Assembly: GCA_000814665.1 (NCBI GenBank)
Contig: JWIH01000025.1
Coordinates: forward strand, 372,001 to 436,000
Source: Pseudoalteromonas flavipulchra NCIMB 2033 = ATCC BAA-314
GTDB lineage: Bacteria > Pseudomonadota > Gammaproteobacteria > Enterobacterales > Alteromonadaceae
Reading direction: 5' to 3'
DNA: 64,000 nucleotides
The notes beneath the pieces are model-generated. The model did not search any database and had not been told where the DNA came from. It saw nothing but the letters and a program-made list of their open reading frames with translations. The position numbers were made by a program, and so were the translations under genes. Shown here piece by piece: positions 36,329 through 45,554 of the stretch (position 1 is its first letter; the number at the start of each line of letters is the position of its first letter).

Positions 36329-37435
36329 ATGGAATTAGTATTACCCGATCACATTAAGTTTAGTCAAAGCTTGGCTGCTCCCATCGATATCAACTTGAGT
36401 GATTCCTGTGCTCAAGGCATCACGCTTGGTGAACTTATTGAGCTTGGTGGCGGCAAAATGCCAGATATTGCACTGGGTTATAATCCGATTGCTGGTAGTG
36501 AAGGGCTAAAAGCGGCGATTAAAGCTTATCATCTGCCGACGACTGCATGTGTGGATCTTAATCAAATCGTGACGTTTAGCGGTGCTCAAGAAGCTATTTT
36601 CACTACGATGGCGCAATTACTAGACCCACAAGATGAGGTGGTGGTCTGCACACCAAGTTACCCATCGCTTGCAAAACTCCCCAAACAGTTTGGCGCTATC
36701 GTCAACACGGTGCCATTGCGAGAAGAGGACAACTGGCAGTTTGATATAGAAAGACTCAAAAACGCAGTGACGGCAAAAACCAAACTCATTATCGTCAATG
36801 CCCCTCATAATCCAACGGGCACAGGCTTGACTGACAAAGAAGTTGGACAAATACAACAACTGGCAGAGCAGTGTGGTGCTTACATTTTAAGTGATGAAGT
36901 ATCAGCACAGAGCCATGGCGATGACTGCGCAGTAAGTGGGCGCTTTTCGGTTTATAAGCGGTCGATTACGTTAGGCGTATTATCTAAAAGTATGGGCTTG
37001 CCTGGCGTCCGAGTAGGGTGGGCAATTTGCGGTTCGAAAGCACTAGCGGATGCGCTGTTGGCTGGTAAAAGCTACTTAAGCATTTGTGGCAGTAAAGTGG
37101 ATGATTTATTGGCGACGACCGCATTACTGCATAGTGAAACTATCTTAGCGTATAATGCGAAAATCATTGCAAACAACGTCCAATTGATGCGTGAATTTGT
37201 CAGTTTATACTCGCAAAAAGTAACTTGGGTTGAACCGCATGGCGGTGTGTTGTCATTGCTGAAGATTAATTCAGTAAAGGATCCTGAAAAGTGGTCACGT
37301 CAATTTGCAGAGACCTCGAACACGCTATTGTTACCCGCAAAGTTATTTCTATTGGAGAGTGAGTGCCACTTCCGTTTAGGTACGGGTAAGCGCAACTTTG
37401 CCGCTGGTTTGGCAAGACTCGAAACATACCTCTAA
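36329..37435 (+). CDS. PLP-dependent lyase, probable OvoB (ovothiol pathway)
   Basis: A 368-residue fold-type I PLP enzyme: VTFSGAQEAIFTTMAQLL, VNAPHNPTGTGL, LSDEVSAQSHG and the PLP lysine in LSKSMGLPGVRVGWA (about Lys219). Ovothiol synthesis needs a PLP sulfoxide lyase (OvoB) to cleave 5-histidylcysteine sulfoxide (established in Erwinia). Position directly after ovoA makes that the best call, though sequence alone would read aminotransferase class I/II. If right, the window holds the whole bacterial ovothiol route. Confidence 0.7.
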   Translation: MELVLPDHIKFSQSLAAPIDINLSDSCAQGITLGELIELGGGKMPDIALGYNPIAGSEGLKAAIKAYHLPTTACVDLNQIVTFSGAQEAIFTTMAQLLDPQDEVVVCTPSYPSLAKLPKQFGAIVNTVPLREEDNWQFDIERLKNAVTAKTKLIIVNAPHNPTGTGLTDKEVGQIQQLAEQCGAYILSDEVSAQSHGDDCAVSGRFSVYKRSITLGVLSKSMGLPGVRVGWAICGSKALADALLAGKSYLSICGSKVDDLLATTALLHSETILAYNAKIIANNVQLMREFVSLYSQKVTWVEPHGGVLSLLKINSVKDPEKWSRQFAETSNTLLLPAKLFLLESECHFRLGTGKRNFAAGLARLETYL

Positions 37436-37511
37436 ATTAATCCAGCATTCAAACTAAGCGTCTATGATAGGTAGTGTTATTTTCACAATTAATGCAGGAA
37501 AGAAAAAACCT

Positions 37512-38075
37512 ATGGTAAACGTTAAACATTTAATGGCTGGCTTTTTGGCCGTCATGCTTAGTGCATGTGCTTCAATGGGCGATGGTGACAAGGTTGAAAA
37601 GCAACGTGCCATCCTAGATATGAAAAACGATGTACTTACTCAGCTTTACAGCAAAAAGCCAGATACGCGTTCGCAAATTGCGGCAGCGCCTGGCTATGCT
37701 GTTTTTTCTAATGCCAATATTAATTTGCTATTTGTTGCAGCTGGAACAGGTTACGGTGTCGTACATGATAATACGGTAGGAAGTAACACTTATATGAATA
37801 TGGCTGAAGGTGGTGTAGGCCTTGGTATAGGTGTAAAAGATTATCGTATTGTGATGGTATTCCATACTCCTGAAGCAATGAATAAGTTTGTGACCTCAGG
37901 CTGGACGTTTGGCGGAAATGCAGATGCTGCAGCGAAAGCGGCTAAAAAAGGTGCATCGGTAGAAGGCGAAGCCTATTATGGCGATGTTACAGTGTACACC
38001 TTTACTGAAAGTGGCTTGGCACTGCAAGCAACAGTAAAAGGCACTAAGTTCTGGAAAGATAAAGAACTAAATTAA
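37512..38075 (+). CDS. YSC84-domain lipoprotein
   Basis: A 187-residue lipoprotein: signal peptide with lipobox LSAC (MLSACASMGD). The mature part has the YSC84/SYLF fold signature (AAPGYAVFSNANINLLFVAAG, then GYGVVHDN and VGLGIGVKDYRIVMVF). SYLF proteins bind lipids in eukaryotes; the bacterial role is unclear. The ATG at 37512 begins the signal peptide; the frame is open from 37464 without a ribosome site. Confidence 0.8.
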   Translation: MVNVKHLMAGFLAVMLSACASMGDGDKVEKQRAILDMKNDVLTQLYSKKPDTRSQIAAAPGYAVFSNANINLLFVAAGTGYGVVHDNTVGSNTYMNMAEGGVGLGIGVKDYRIVMVFHTPEAMNKFVTSGWTFGGNADAAAKAAKKGASVEGEAYYGDVTVYTFTESGLALQATVKGTKFWKDKELN

Positions 38076-38100
38076 GATGATCTAATAACGATTTTAGAGA

Positions 38101-38123
38101 AAAGCCCCGCAAGTCGGGGCTTT
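38101..38123. terminator. Bidirectional Rho-independent terminator
   Basis: AAAGCCCCG-CAAGT-CGGGGCTTT is a strong GC stem bordered by A-run and T-run, so it can end transcription of both the YSC84 gene (plus) and the exporter gene (minus). Confidence 0.85.
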
Positions 38124-38130
38124 TTGTGTA

Positions 38131-39336
38131 TTACTCTTTGATTTCTGTAGCGTTGACACTTTTCTCAAAACGCCTGTTTAACAATTGGCAGACGATAGTC
38201 AGCACAATGGCAGCGAACATAAAGCTTGAGAATGGCAAAGGTGACTCAGGAACCGCGAGTGCAAGTAAAGGGCCGACCAAAGCGCCACTACCAAATCGTA
38301 GCGTGCCTATCACCGCGGTAGCGGTACCGGTTTGATGTTCAAAACTCAGTAATATCAGTGCATCAGCGTTGCTGGCAATGATCCCCAAACTCATCATCAA
38401 AGGTGCAATGGCAGAAGCTAGCACCCAAACCGAGACTGATTGGCTACTGAGTATGACTAAGATCGTGGAGCAGACGACACCAATCGCAAGACCGATATTG
38501 AGCATTCTCCTAGAACCAAGCCTTGGCACTAAACGCGTGTTGGCAAAGTTACCGAGCATCAATGCAATCACATTCATGGCGAATAACACTCCAAACAGCT
38601 GCTCCGACACGCCATAATACTCAAGATAAATAAATGAAACTGAGGTTAAAAAACAAAAGAATGCGAATGATGCCAGCATCGAAGAAAGAATATCGTAGCG
38701 GGCCTTCTTTTGTGTTAACACAATACGATAGCTTTTTAAGAAAAACGATAAGCTAAGCGGTACATCGGCTTTGGTCGGAATTGCAATACAGAAAAACTGT
38801 AATGCGATGATAACGAGTACAGCATAAACCGCTAAAAACCAAAAAATGGCGTGCCAATCAAAGTACAACAAGATCAGCGCACCAAGTGAGGGAGCAATTA
38901 GTGGCGCGATCATCATGATCATTGAAACATAAGACATCCCTTTGGCTGTATGCTCTTTGTAATAATAGCGGATCACGCCTGGTACAACGACTGTTGCTGC
39001 GGCACCACAAAATGCTTGAACGACCCGTAAGAAGCAAAACATATCGATGTCATTCGTTAGCGCAAGCCCAATTGACGATGCGGTAAAGCCGACCAAGCCC
39101 CAAAGAGCTAACGTCTGTCTTGAGAATCTATCTGCAAGGGGGCCAAACACCATCATGCCGACAGCATAACCTGCTAAATAGCTACTAAGAGAAACCTGTA
39201 CTTGCTCAAGTGGGCTATTCAAGCTGTCTGCAATCGCAAGCATCGCTGGGAGATACAAGTCGATAGCCAAAGGCGTTATCGCGACAATACTAGCCAGTAA
39301 TGGCAAGAGTATTGCTGGGAGTGTTGATGACTTCAT
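38131..39336 (-). CDS. Bcr/CflA family MFS drug exporter
   Basis: A 401-residue transporter with twelve spans. PLAIDLYLPAMLAIADSL near the N terminus, VSLSSYLAGYAVGMMVFGPLADRF (MFS motif A) and FCGAAATVVVPGVIRYYY fit Bcr/CflA exporters, which pump drugs or cysteine out of the cytoplasm. It stands alone on the minus strand. Confidence 0.85.
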   Translation of the reverse strand: MKSSTLPAILLPLLASIVAITPLAIDLYLPAMLAIADSLNSPLEQVQVSLSSYLAGYAVGMMVFGPLADRFSRQTLALWGLVGFTASSIGLALTNDIDMFCFLRVVQAFCGAAATVVVPGVIRYYYKEHTAKGMSYVSMIMMIAPLIAPSLGALILLYFDWHAIFWFLAVYAVLVIIALQFFCIAIPTKADVPLSLSFFLKSYRIVLTQKKARYDILSSMLASFAFFCFLTSVSFIYLEYYGVSEQLFGVLFAMNVIALMLGNFANTRLVPRLGSRRMLNIGLAIGVVCSTILVILSSQSVSVWVLASAIAPLMMSLGIIASNADALILLSFEHQTGTATAVIGTLRFGSGALVGPLLALAVPESPLPFSSFMFAAIVLTIVCQLLNRRFEKSVNATEIKE

Positions 39337-39567
39337 AGGTTGGTATTGTTACCTTATTAATGTTAAGCAGAATAAATACACTAATCAGAGACGCTTTATA
39401 TGGAGATGGAACTCGGTGCACTAGAGTAGAGCAACGAAAAGACGGCGTTTTGATCAGCAGAAGTTCATGAAAAATTTTTTATATTGTACTAAGTTAGTCT
39501 CGTTAAGTGACGAAATTGCGGTAAACTTAGAGAAACTTAAGTTATAAAATAAGAAAAGGAACAAGTT

Positions 39568-40365
39568 ATGAAAAAACTGGTTCTCGCGATAGCTGTGGCA
39601 GCAACGCTTGCTGGCTGCAAAACATCGCCTACCGGACGCACTCAGTTGGCACTCTATTCCGAGCAGCAAATGGACCAAATGGGTGTTGCAAGCTTTGAAC
39701 AAATGAAGCAAGAGCAAAAAGTCGATACTGATGCTAAAACCAATCGCTATGTTAAGTGTATTGCAAATGCCTTGATAGCACAACTCCCAACAAACTACGC
39801 AAACCAGCAATGGGAAGTCGTGGTCTTTGAAGATGACTCTGCCAATGCATTTGCGCTACCCGGCGGTAAAATCGGGGTTCATACGGGGATTCTCAAAGTT
39901 GCAGAAAACCAAGATCAACTTGCGGCGGTTATGGGTCATGAAGTAGGGCACGTTATTGCTGAACACGCTAATGAGCGCGTATCGCAAAACAGTGTGTTGC
40001 AGTTTGGCCTGCAAGCAGGTGCGGCGGTGCTTGAAATGAATAATATCGAATATCGCAATGCCATTATGCAGGGATTAGGTCTTGGTGCGCAGTATGGTGT
40101 GGCACTGCCATTTAGCCGCTCTCATGAAAGCGAAGCGGACGTTATCGGCTTAGATCTAATGGCTAAGGCTGGCTTTAATCCTGAAGGCTCGGTAGCGCTT
40201 TGGCAAAATATGGCGAAAATGAGCGAACAGCGTCCACCAGAATTTATGTCGACGCACCCTGCGCCTGAAAATCGAATTAAGCAATTACAAGCAAACATGA
40301 CAACTGCCCAAGCAACCGCTAACAAAGCGCGTACGGGTGGTTTTGCACCAAGCTGTAAACGCTAA
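39568..40365 (+). CDS. M48 family zinc metalloprotease lipoprotein
   Basis: A 265-residue lipoprotein (lipobox LAGC) with the zinc site HEVGHVIAEH, the third ligand in ESEADVIGLDLMAKAG and the substrate strand FALPGGKIGVHTGIL. This is the LoiP/YcaL type of periplasmic quality-control protease. AAAAGGAACAAG precedes the ATG. A hairpin of ACACCAATTAC and GTAATTGGTGT lies at 40375-40408, overlapping a YgjP gene remnant. Confidence 0.85.
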   Translation: MKKLVLAIAVAATLAGCKTSPTGRTQLALYSEQQMDQMGVASFEQMKQEQKVDTDAKTNRYVKCIANALIAQLPTNYANQQWEVVVFEDDSANAFALPGGKIGVHTGILKVAENQDQLAAVMGHEVGHVIAEHANERVSQNSVLQFGLQAGAAVLEMNNIEYRNAIMQGLGLGAQYGVALPFSRSHESEADVIGLDLMAKAGFNPEGSVALWQNMAKMSEQRPPEFMSTHPAPENRIKQLQANMTTAQATANKARTGGFAPSCKR

Positions 40366-40392
40366 TTTCTCAAAACACCAATTACCCTTCAG

Positions 40393-40489
40393 TTAAGTGT
40401 AATTGGTGTTGCCTTCCGTTTCACACATCAGCATAAATAGCCGTAACTCTAGCTCAAGTTGATGATAGTGGGGCTCCATATGCTTGAAT
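40393..40489 (-). pseudogene. C-terminal fragment of a YgjP-type metallopeptidase gene
   Basis: On the minus strand one frame reads FKHMEPHYHQLELELRL and ends at a stop at 40393. HMEPHYHQLE is the typical C-terminal block of YgjP (DUF45, WLM-like) proteins. There is no upstream part in frame here; a stop lies just before. It matches the missing end of the fragment at 41558-41800. The stretch 40490-40767 shows no gene. Confidence 0.6.
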
Positions 40490-40767
40490 CAAGGCTGCTT
40501 GCTAAACAGTTGTACTAGAGTGAGATTCAGTAATAGCTATCGAGTACTCCGCTATTTAACTTTTCGATGAGTCAAGTTTGGTTGCGCATTCTTTATGAAG
40601 GATGAGAGTTTTAAAGTGAGCCATCACGTTTATAAATTGAGCTAAATTGGGCGTAAACTCGGCTCAGGTAATAAGCGTTATGTAGTTATAACCCTCAGTT
40701 TGCGACAGTCAAACTTATCTAGTTCTTGGTAATCACACTCATTCAAATAAATATCAAAATTTGATTT

Positions 40768-41295
40768 TTATTTGTAAATTTGACCTTTTAATTCTAGTTG
40801 AGTTAGGTATACACGCATTTCAAACTCTAGCTGATGGTAGTTAGGGAGCATATGCTGGCACAATTGATAAAATGCCTTATCGTGTTGCTTTATTCTGATG
40901 TGGGCTAACTCATGAACAACAATCATCTCTAAAAACACCTCAGGTGCTGTTTTGAAAATATCACTAATTCGTATTTCATTTTTACTCTTTAACTTATTTC
41001 CCTGAACTCTTGAAATAAATGTATGCAAGCCCAGAGCGTTATTTACAGCATGGATTTTTTTATCGTAAATAACTTTACTTAATGGAGAGGACTTCCGTAA
41101 GTGAGTGTTCTTTAAATTTATGACATATTCACGAAGCAATTTATCGTTTTTAATATCATGCACTTTGGGGTGCTTCTTAAGTAAAAATTGACCTAGTGTA
41201 TCTTGCTCAATCATCGTTCTGACTTGATCTTGCACTTCAAGTGAGTATGACGATAGATACTTTAACGGAGCTAATTTTACTTTTGAAGATGGCAT
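40768..41295 (-). CDS. YgjP-type M48/WLM-like metallopeptidase
   Basis: A 175-residue protein with zinc motif VVHELAHIRIKQHDKAFYQLC (HExxH plus a downstream His) and the C-terminal block MLPNYHQLEFEMR. The start is set at MPSSKVKLAPLKYL (41295); an in-frame extension to 41454 is AT-rich and lacks family sequence. Its sequence differs clearly from the remnants on both sides (IRIKQHD versus FKEKD), so it is not a recent duplicate. Role unknown; YgjP is often near DNA-repair or restriction genes. Confidence 0.75.
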   Translation of the reverse strand: MPSSKVKLAPLKYLSSYSLEVQDQVRTMIEQDTLGQFLLKKHPKVHDIKNDKLLREYVINLKNTHLRKSSPLSKVIYDKKIHAVNNALGLHTFISRVQGNKLKSKNEIRISDIFKTAPEVFLEMIVVHELAHIRIKQHDKAFYQLCQHMLPNYHQLEFEMRVYLTQLELKGQIYK

Positions 41296-41557
41296 TCTTT
41301 GTGCTTTTAAGCTTAGAAAGATGAATAAAGAAAATTGTACCTTACTTATTTTTATTCTGATAGTGACAACAGCTAATCGCTGAGCTCTCGATAGCGTTAT
41401 CTTATTGTTGAGTATAAGGTCAAAAAATTTAATCTTTATTTTTATTTCAGACACAAACGAAAGTTCATGATTTTATTTCTTATGAGCTAAACAGTTAGTG
41501 ATGTTGACCCACAATCGTTATACATAAGTTGACAACATTTAGCTGAAAAGTCGGTTG

Positions 41558-41800
41558 TTAGGAATGTCGCACATCCTTTTCTTTGAAATGTGCAAGCTCA
41601 TGTACAACCAGTACTTCCAGTAGCGCTTAAAGCGCTTGCTTTAGCTGATTGGTGAAACTCATATAAGGCTTTTTCGTTTTGTAATTGATGGCTGTGAGGA
41701 TACTTACGTTCGAGTACGATTTAATTTGCCCCGAGGTAATAAGTTGTTCAACTTACGATTGAATGGTGTCTGGGTAATGAACAAAATAGCGAGTGAAATC
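41558..41800 (-). pseudogene. Broken N-terminal and central part of a YgjP-type gene
   Basis: Minus-strand translation yields, in different frames, RYFVHYPDTIQ, VEQLITSGQIKSY, YPHSHQLQNEKALYEF and ALLEVLVVHELAHFKEKD, ending in a stop at about 41558. These match YgjP blocks in order, but with an in-frame stop, frameshifts and a missing middle. The zinc motif HELAHFKEKD is intact. The matching C-terminal piece lies 1.1 kb away at 40393-40489, beyond the intact divergent copy. Confidence 0.6.
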
Positions 41801-41883
41801 CCATGTGGTTACTTCTAGAACAAATCATGTCGAGCAGTATAATGTATTAAAAAACAAACACGAATAGTTTCAAGAAGAGCTTG

Positions 41884-42280
41884 ATGTATCAGGCAGGTTG
41901 TTTATGTGGCCAAGTTGAGCTGCAAATTATCGGTAAAATTAACGATATTATCCACTGTCACTGTTCATTGTGTCGTAAGCCTATCGTTACTGCATATGCG
42001 ACTAATGGATTTGTAAATACCTATGAATTGAACGTGGTAAAAGAGGCTGAAAACATGAAGTATTTTAAATTGGACGTAAACGTGATTTTTGTGCGCACTG
42101 TGCATCACCTCTGTTTAGTTCCAATGACGACTTACCAGACAAATTCAGATTACGATTAGGTATATCAGACTCGGACATCGACCTATGCCTCACAAATTTG
42201 TTACCAGTAAAGCGAATTTGGAAGGTCTCGATGCGAGCTTACCTCACTACGAAGAATTTGAGCCAAGTCGTGCTAAATAG
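41884..42280 (+). pseudogene. Frameshifted GFA-family gene
   Basis: The first frame reads MYQAGCLCGQVELQ and IIHCHCSLCRKP, the zinc sites of GFA proteins, until about 42065. The second zinc pair then appears in another frame (RDFCAHCASPLFSSNDDLP), and the conserved C terminus in a third (HKFVTSKANLEGLD, then LPHYEEFEPSRAK and a stop at 42278-42280). At least two frameshifts separate them, so no full protein can be made. Confidence 0.75.
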
Positions 42281-42367
42281 CTAACTGAAAAATGTACGTA
42301 TTGAGTGTTAAAAGTGGCGCAAGAGACACGCTTGCACCACTTTTAGAAGGCATTATTACGCAATGAG

Positions 42368-42532
42368 TTAGTTACCAGCAGGTACAACAGCAATTTGGTC
42401 TTGACAGCCTTCTGAAAAACAACAAACATGATCACCAGATATTCCACCAGCAATTTTTCGAGTAGCGTTGTTAGGTAATGTTTGCTTGTTTTCTGAAAGC
42501 ACTTTTAATTTCTTTTTGTTTAATTTTATCAT
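42368..42532 (-). CDS. Small double-glycine-leader peptide, putative RiPP precursor
   Basis: A 54-residue peptide. The leader starts MIKLNKKKLKVLSEN, is rich in Lys, and ends KIAGG; the following 24-residue core is ISGDHVCCFSEGCQDQ then IAVVPAGN, with three cysteines and two serines. Leaders of the form KLNKKKLKxLS...AGG precede lanthipeptide-like and other modified peptides in several phyla (family knowledge). AAGGAAATTATAA precedes the ATG, a proper ribosome site, and TATACT lies upstream as a possible -10. No maturation enzyme is in the window. It lies downstream of the DUF72 gene on the same strand. Confidence 0.65.
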   Translation of the reverse strand: MIKLNKKKLKVLSENKQTLPNNATRKIAGGISGDHVCCFSEGCQDQIAVVPAGN

Positions 42533-42634
42533 TTATAATTTCCTTTTTGTAAATAAGCAGGGTTGCTTGTATGTGTTTCTATTCACTGAACAAGCTAGTA
42601 TATTTTACACTTGGTTGCAAGCTATTGTGAAAGT

Positions 42635-43483
42635 TCACAAAAAACTATTTTGTTGAGGTTGTTGTTCAGCGGGGAATAAACCCAATGTGATGTCCTTCCT
42701 TTGTAGGTCATTTATAAATTGCTTGGCTAGTATGGGGGCATCATAATTATCCGCGGTATGGAAAAACACATAGGGTGTTTTCCCTTCATCCAACCAGTGA
42801 TTTATCTTGGCGAGCCAAGGGCGGTAAAAGGCGCGATTGGCTTCTAAGTCTGAACAACCAACATAACGTATCATTGGTGAGTTACTAGTTGCTATCACAT
42901 GTAATGGCACTCTCGGCTTTTTTTGTTGAGCATCAATGATCGCTTGGGTGTTTGCAGGTTCGCTGAATAAAGGTCGTGTGTCCATCATGATGCGGTTGTA
43001 ACTATTTGCCATTAAAAATTGGTTAAAACGTCGTTCGTTATCCGACTTGTCGAAAAACCCTAAATGACGTACCTCGATGCCTAGTTGCAGCTCTTTAGGT
43101 AATAATGAACAAAAGTCGATTATTTTTGGCAAATGTTCTGGACCGCATGCTTTAGGCAGCTGTAGCATCACCATCCCCAGTTTGTCGAAAATAGGTTCAA
43201 ATAGCTGCAACCAATGGCTTATGCCTTGCTGACAGTTTTGCAGCGCCATTTCATGGGAAAAGCGCTTAGGAATTTTAAAGGTGAAACGAAAGTGCTCAGG
43301 CACATCATTTCGCCACTTTTCAATGGTGTTAGGTTTGGGATCAGCATAAAAGCTGGTGTTGCCTTCAACAGAGTTGAATATTTGCCCATATTCTTGGAGC
43401 ATTCTATTGCTTTGGCAGTGAGTCGTAAAAAAGCGTCCTTTCCAGTGAGCTGAACTCCACTGTGGGCAGCCAAGGTATAACAT
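42635..43483 (-). CDS. DUF72 family TIM-barrel protein
   Basis: A 282-residue protein with DUF72 marks: LGCPQWSSAHWKGRFF, FNSVEGNTSFYADPKP, FRFTFKIPKRFSHE and YVFFHTADNYDAPILAKQF. The fold is a TIM barrel; the function is unproven although it is widely conserved. It is divergent from aspS with 169 bases between. Confidence 0.9.
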   Translation of the reverse strand: MLYLGCPQWSSAHWKGRFFTTHCQSNRMLQEYGQIFNSVEGNTSFYADPKPNTIEKWRNDVPEHFRFTFKIPKRFSHEMALQNCQQGISHWLQLFEPIFDKLGMVMLQLPKACGPEHLPKIIDFCSLLPKELQLGIEVRHLGFFDKSDNERRFNQFLMANSYNRIMMDTRPLFSEPANTQAIIDAQQKKPRVPLHVIATSNSPMIRYVGCSDLEANRAFYRPWLAKINHWLDEGKTPYVFFHTADNYDAPILAKQFINDLQRKDITLGLFPAEQQPQQNSFL

Positions 43484-43652
43484 AATTGAGCTTGTTTCGT
43501 TTAAATGGTGGTGTCAGTGTAATAAAGTTCACGAAATTTAGAAACAAAACGGGATCAAGGATGACATCAAGTCGGGTATTTTTATATAATCGCCGATAAT
43601 TTTTCATATTAATGCCAGTTACCACTTGGTGTAACTGAGAGACAGGAAAACT

Positions 43653-45437
43653 ATGCGCTCAATATATTGCGGAAACTTAAACAAAAGCCACGTTGATCAA
43701 GAAGTAGAACTATGCGGTTGGATCAATAAACGTCGTGACCTTGGCGGCCTGATCTTTGTCGATTTAAGAGATAGAGAAGGACTTGTGCAAGTGGTATTCG
43801 ATCCTGAAGTGGAAGGCTTAATGGATAAAGCGAATACGTTGCGCCAAGAGTTCTGTGTTCAGATCAAAGGTGTTGTCCGTGCGCGTCCTGAAAGCCAAGT
43901 AAACAAAGACATGGCAACGGGTGAAGTTGAGATCTTAGGCACTGGCTTAACCATTATCAACCGTTCAGAACCATTACCGCTTGACTTCAATCAGCAAAAC
44001 TCTGAAGAGCGTCGTCTTAAATACCGTTATTTAGACCTACGCCGTCTAGAAATGAGCGATCGCATTAAGATGCGTGCTAAAGCGAGTAGCTTTGTGCGTC
44101 GTTTCTTGGATGAAAATGCATTCTTAGACATTGAAACGCCAGTACTAACTAAAGCGACACCTGAAGGTGCACGCGACTATCTAGTACCAAGTCGTGTTCA
44201 CAAAGGCAGTTTCTATGCGCTACCGCAGTCGCCGCAGCTATTTAAGCAGCTGCTAATGATGTCTGGTTTTGACCGTTACTATCAAATCGTAAAGTGTTTC
44301 CGTGATGAAGACTTACGTGCCGATCGCCAGCCAGAGTTCACTCAGATAGATATCGAAACGTCATTTATGAGCTCAGATCAAGTTCGTGGCGTGACAGAAA
44401 AAATGATCCGCGAAATGTGGCAGTCTTTCCTAGACGTTGATTTGGGTGAGTTCCCAGTGATGCCATACAGCGAAGCGATGAGCAAATATGGTTCGGACAA
44501 ACCAGACCTACGTAACCCGCTTGAGCTTATCGACGTTGCAGACATCGTAAAAGATGTTGAATTTAAAGTACTAAGCGGCCCTGCTAACGACGAAAAAGGT
44601 CGTGTTGCAGTACTGTCAGTACCTGGTGGCGCACAACTTTCACGTAAGCAAATCGATGAATACACTAAGTTTGTAGGTATTTACGGTGCGAAAGGCCTTG
44701 CCTGGATGAAAGTGAATGACCGTGATGCGGGTATCGACGGTGTACAGTCGCCAATTGCTAAGTTCTTGAATGAAGAAGTGATCAATGCACTGCTTGAGCG
44801 CACAGGTGCAAACACAGGTGACATTATTCTATTCGGCGCAGACAAGCGTAATACTGTAAACGAAGCCATGGGCGCGCTACGTCTGAAGATTGGTCTTGAT
44901 TTAGAAATCACTGATCTAACTAAGTGGGCACCACTTTGGGTTGTTGACTTCCCGATGTTCGAAGAAGACGACGAAGGTAACTTACACGCGGTACATCACC
45001 CGTTTACTGCGCCTAAGGGCGTAAGTGCTGCGGACCTTGAAGCAAATCCAGCAGGTACACTTTCTGATGCATACGATATGGTACTTAACGGCTACGAAGT
45101 CGGTGGCGGTTCGGTTCGTATTCACAACAACGAAATGCAACAGGCGGCGTTTAGGATCCTAGGCATTGAAGAGTCTGAACAGCAAGAGAAGTTTGGTTTC
45201 TTACTCGATGCTCTGAAGTATGGCACGCCTCCGCACGCAGGTTTGGCATTCGGTCTTGACCGTTTGGTAATGCTACTGTGTGGCACTGACAACATCCGTG
45301 ACGTTATTGCGTTCCCGAAAACAACGCAAGCGTCGTGCTTGATGACTGATGCGCCAAGCCCTGCAAACCCAGATGCGCTAAAAGAGCTTGCTATCTCAAT
45401 AGAAAAGCAGTTAGCAGAGCAAGGTGAAGGCGAGTAA
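43653..45437 (+). CDS. aspS: Aspartate--tRNA ligase
   Basis: A 594-residue class IIb synthetase, the usual bacterial length. It shows the N-terminal OB fold (VELCGWINKRRDLGGLIFVD), motif 2 (FRDEDLRADRQPEFTQID), the GAD insertion domain and motif 3 (GLAFGLDRLVMLLCG). It charges tRNA-Asp in the cytoplasm. A terminator follows. Confidence 0.98.
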   Translation: MRSIYCGNLNKSHVDQEVELCGWINKRRDLGGLIFVDLRDREGLVQVVFDPEVEGLMDKANTLRQEFCVQIKGVVRARPESQVNKDMATGEVEILGTGLTIINRSEPLPLDFNQQNSEERRLKYRYLDLRRLEMSDRIKMRAKASSFVRRFLDENAFLDIETPVLTKATPEGARDYLVPSRVHKGSFYALPQSPQLFKQLLMMSGFDRYYQIVKCFRDEDLRADRQPEFTQIDIETSFMSSDQVRGVTEKMIREMWQSFLDVDLGEFPVMPYSEAMSKYGSDKPDLRNPLELIDVADIVKDVEFKVLSGPANDEKGRVAVLSVPGGAQLSRKQIDEYTKFVGIYGAKGLAWMKVNDRDAGIDGVQSPIAKFLNEEVINALLERTGANTGDIILFGADKRNTVNEAMGALRLKIGLDLEITDLTKWAPLWVVDFPMFEEDDEGNLHAVHHPFTAPKGVSAADLEANPAGTLSDAYDMVLNGYEVGGGSVRIHNNEMQQAAFRILGIEESEQQEKFGFLLDALKYGTPPHAGLAFGLDRLVMLLCGTDNIRDVIAFPKTTQASCLMTDAPSPANPDALKELAISIEKQLAEQGEGE

Positions 45438-45460
45438 GTTCGTCAACCGAATATAAAAGA

Positions 45461-45482
45461 GGCGACTTAGGTCGCCTTTTTT
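45461..45482 (+). terminator. Rho-independent terminator of aspS
   Basis: GGCGAC-TTAG-GTCGCC followed by TTTTTT. Confidence 0.85.
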
Positions 45483-45554
45483 GATCAGATGAACTAGCTT
45501 ATAACTGGTAATCTATACAGTATTTTGGCATTATAACCAAAAAACCAAGAGACG

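Noticed and set aside
42468..42656. 62-residue plus-strand hydrophobic frame
   Set aside because: It is antisense to the peptide gene and its promoter, is Phe-rich from AT-rich DNA, and has no ribosome site.
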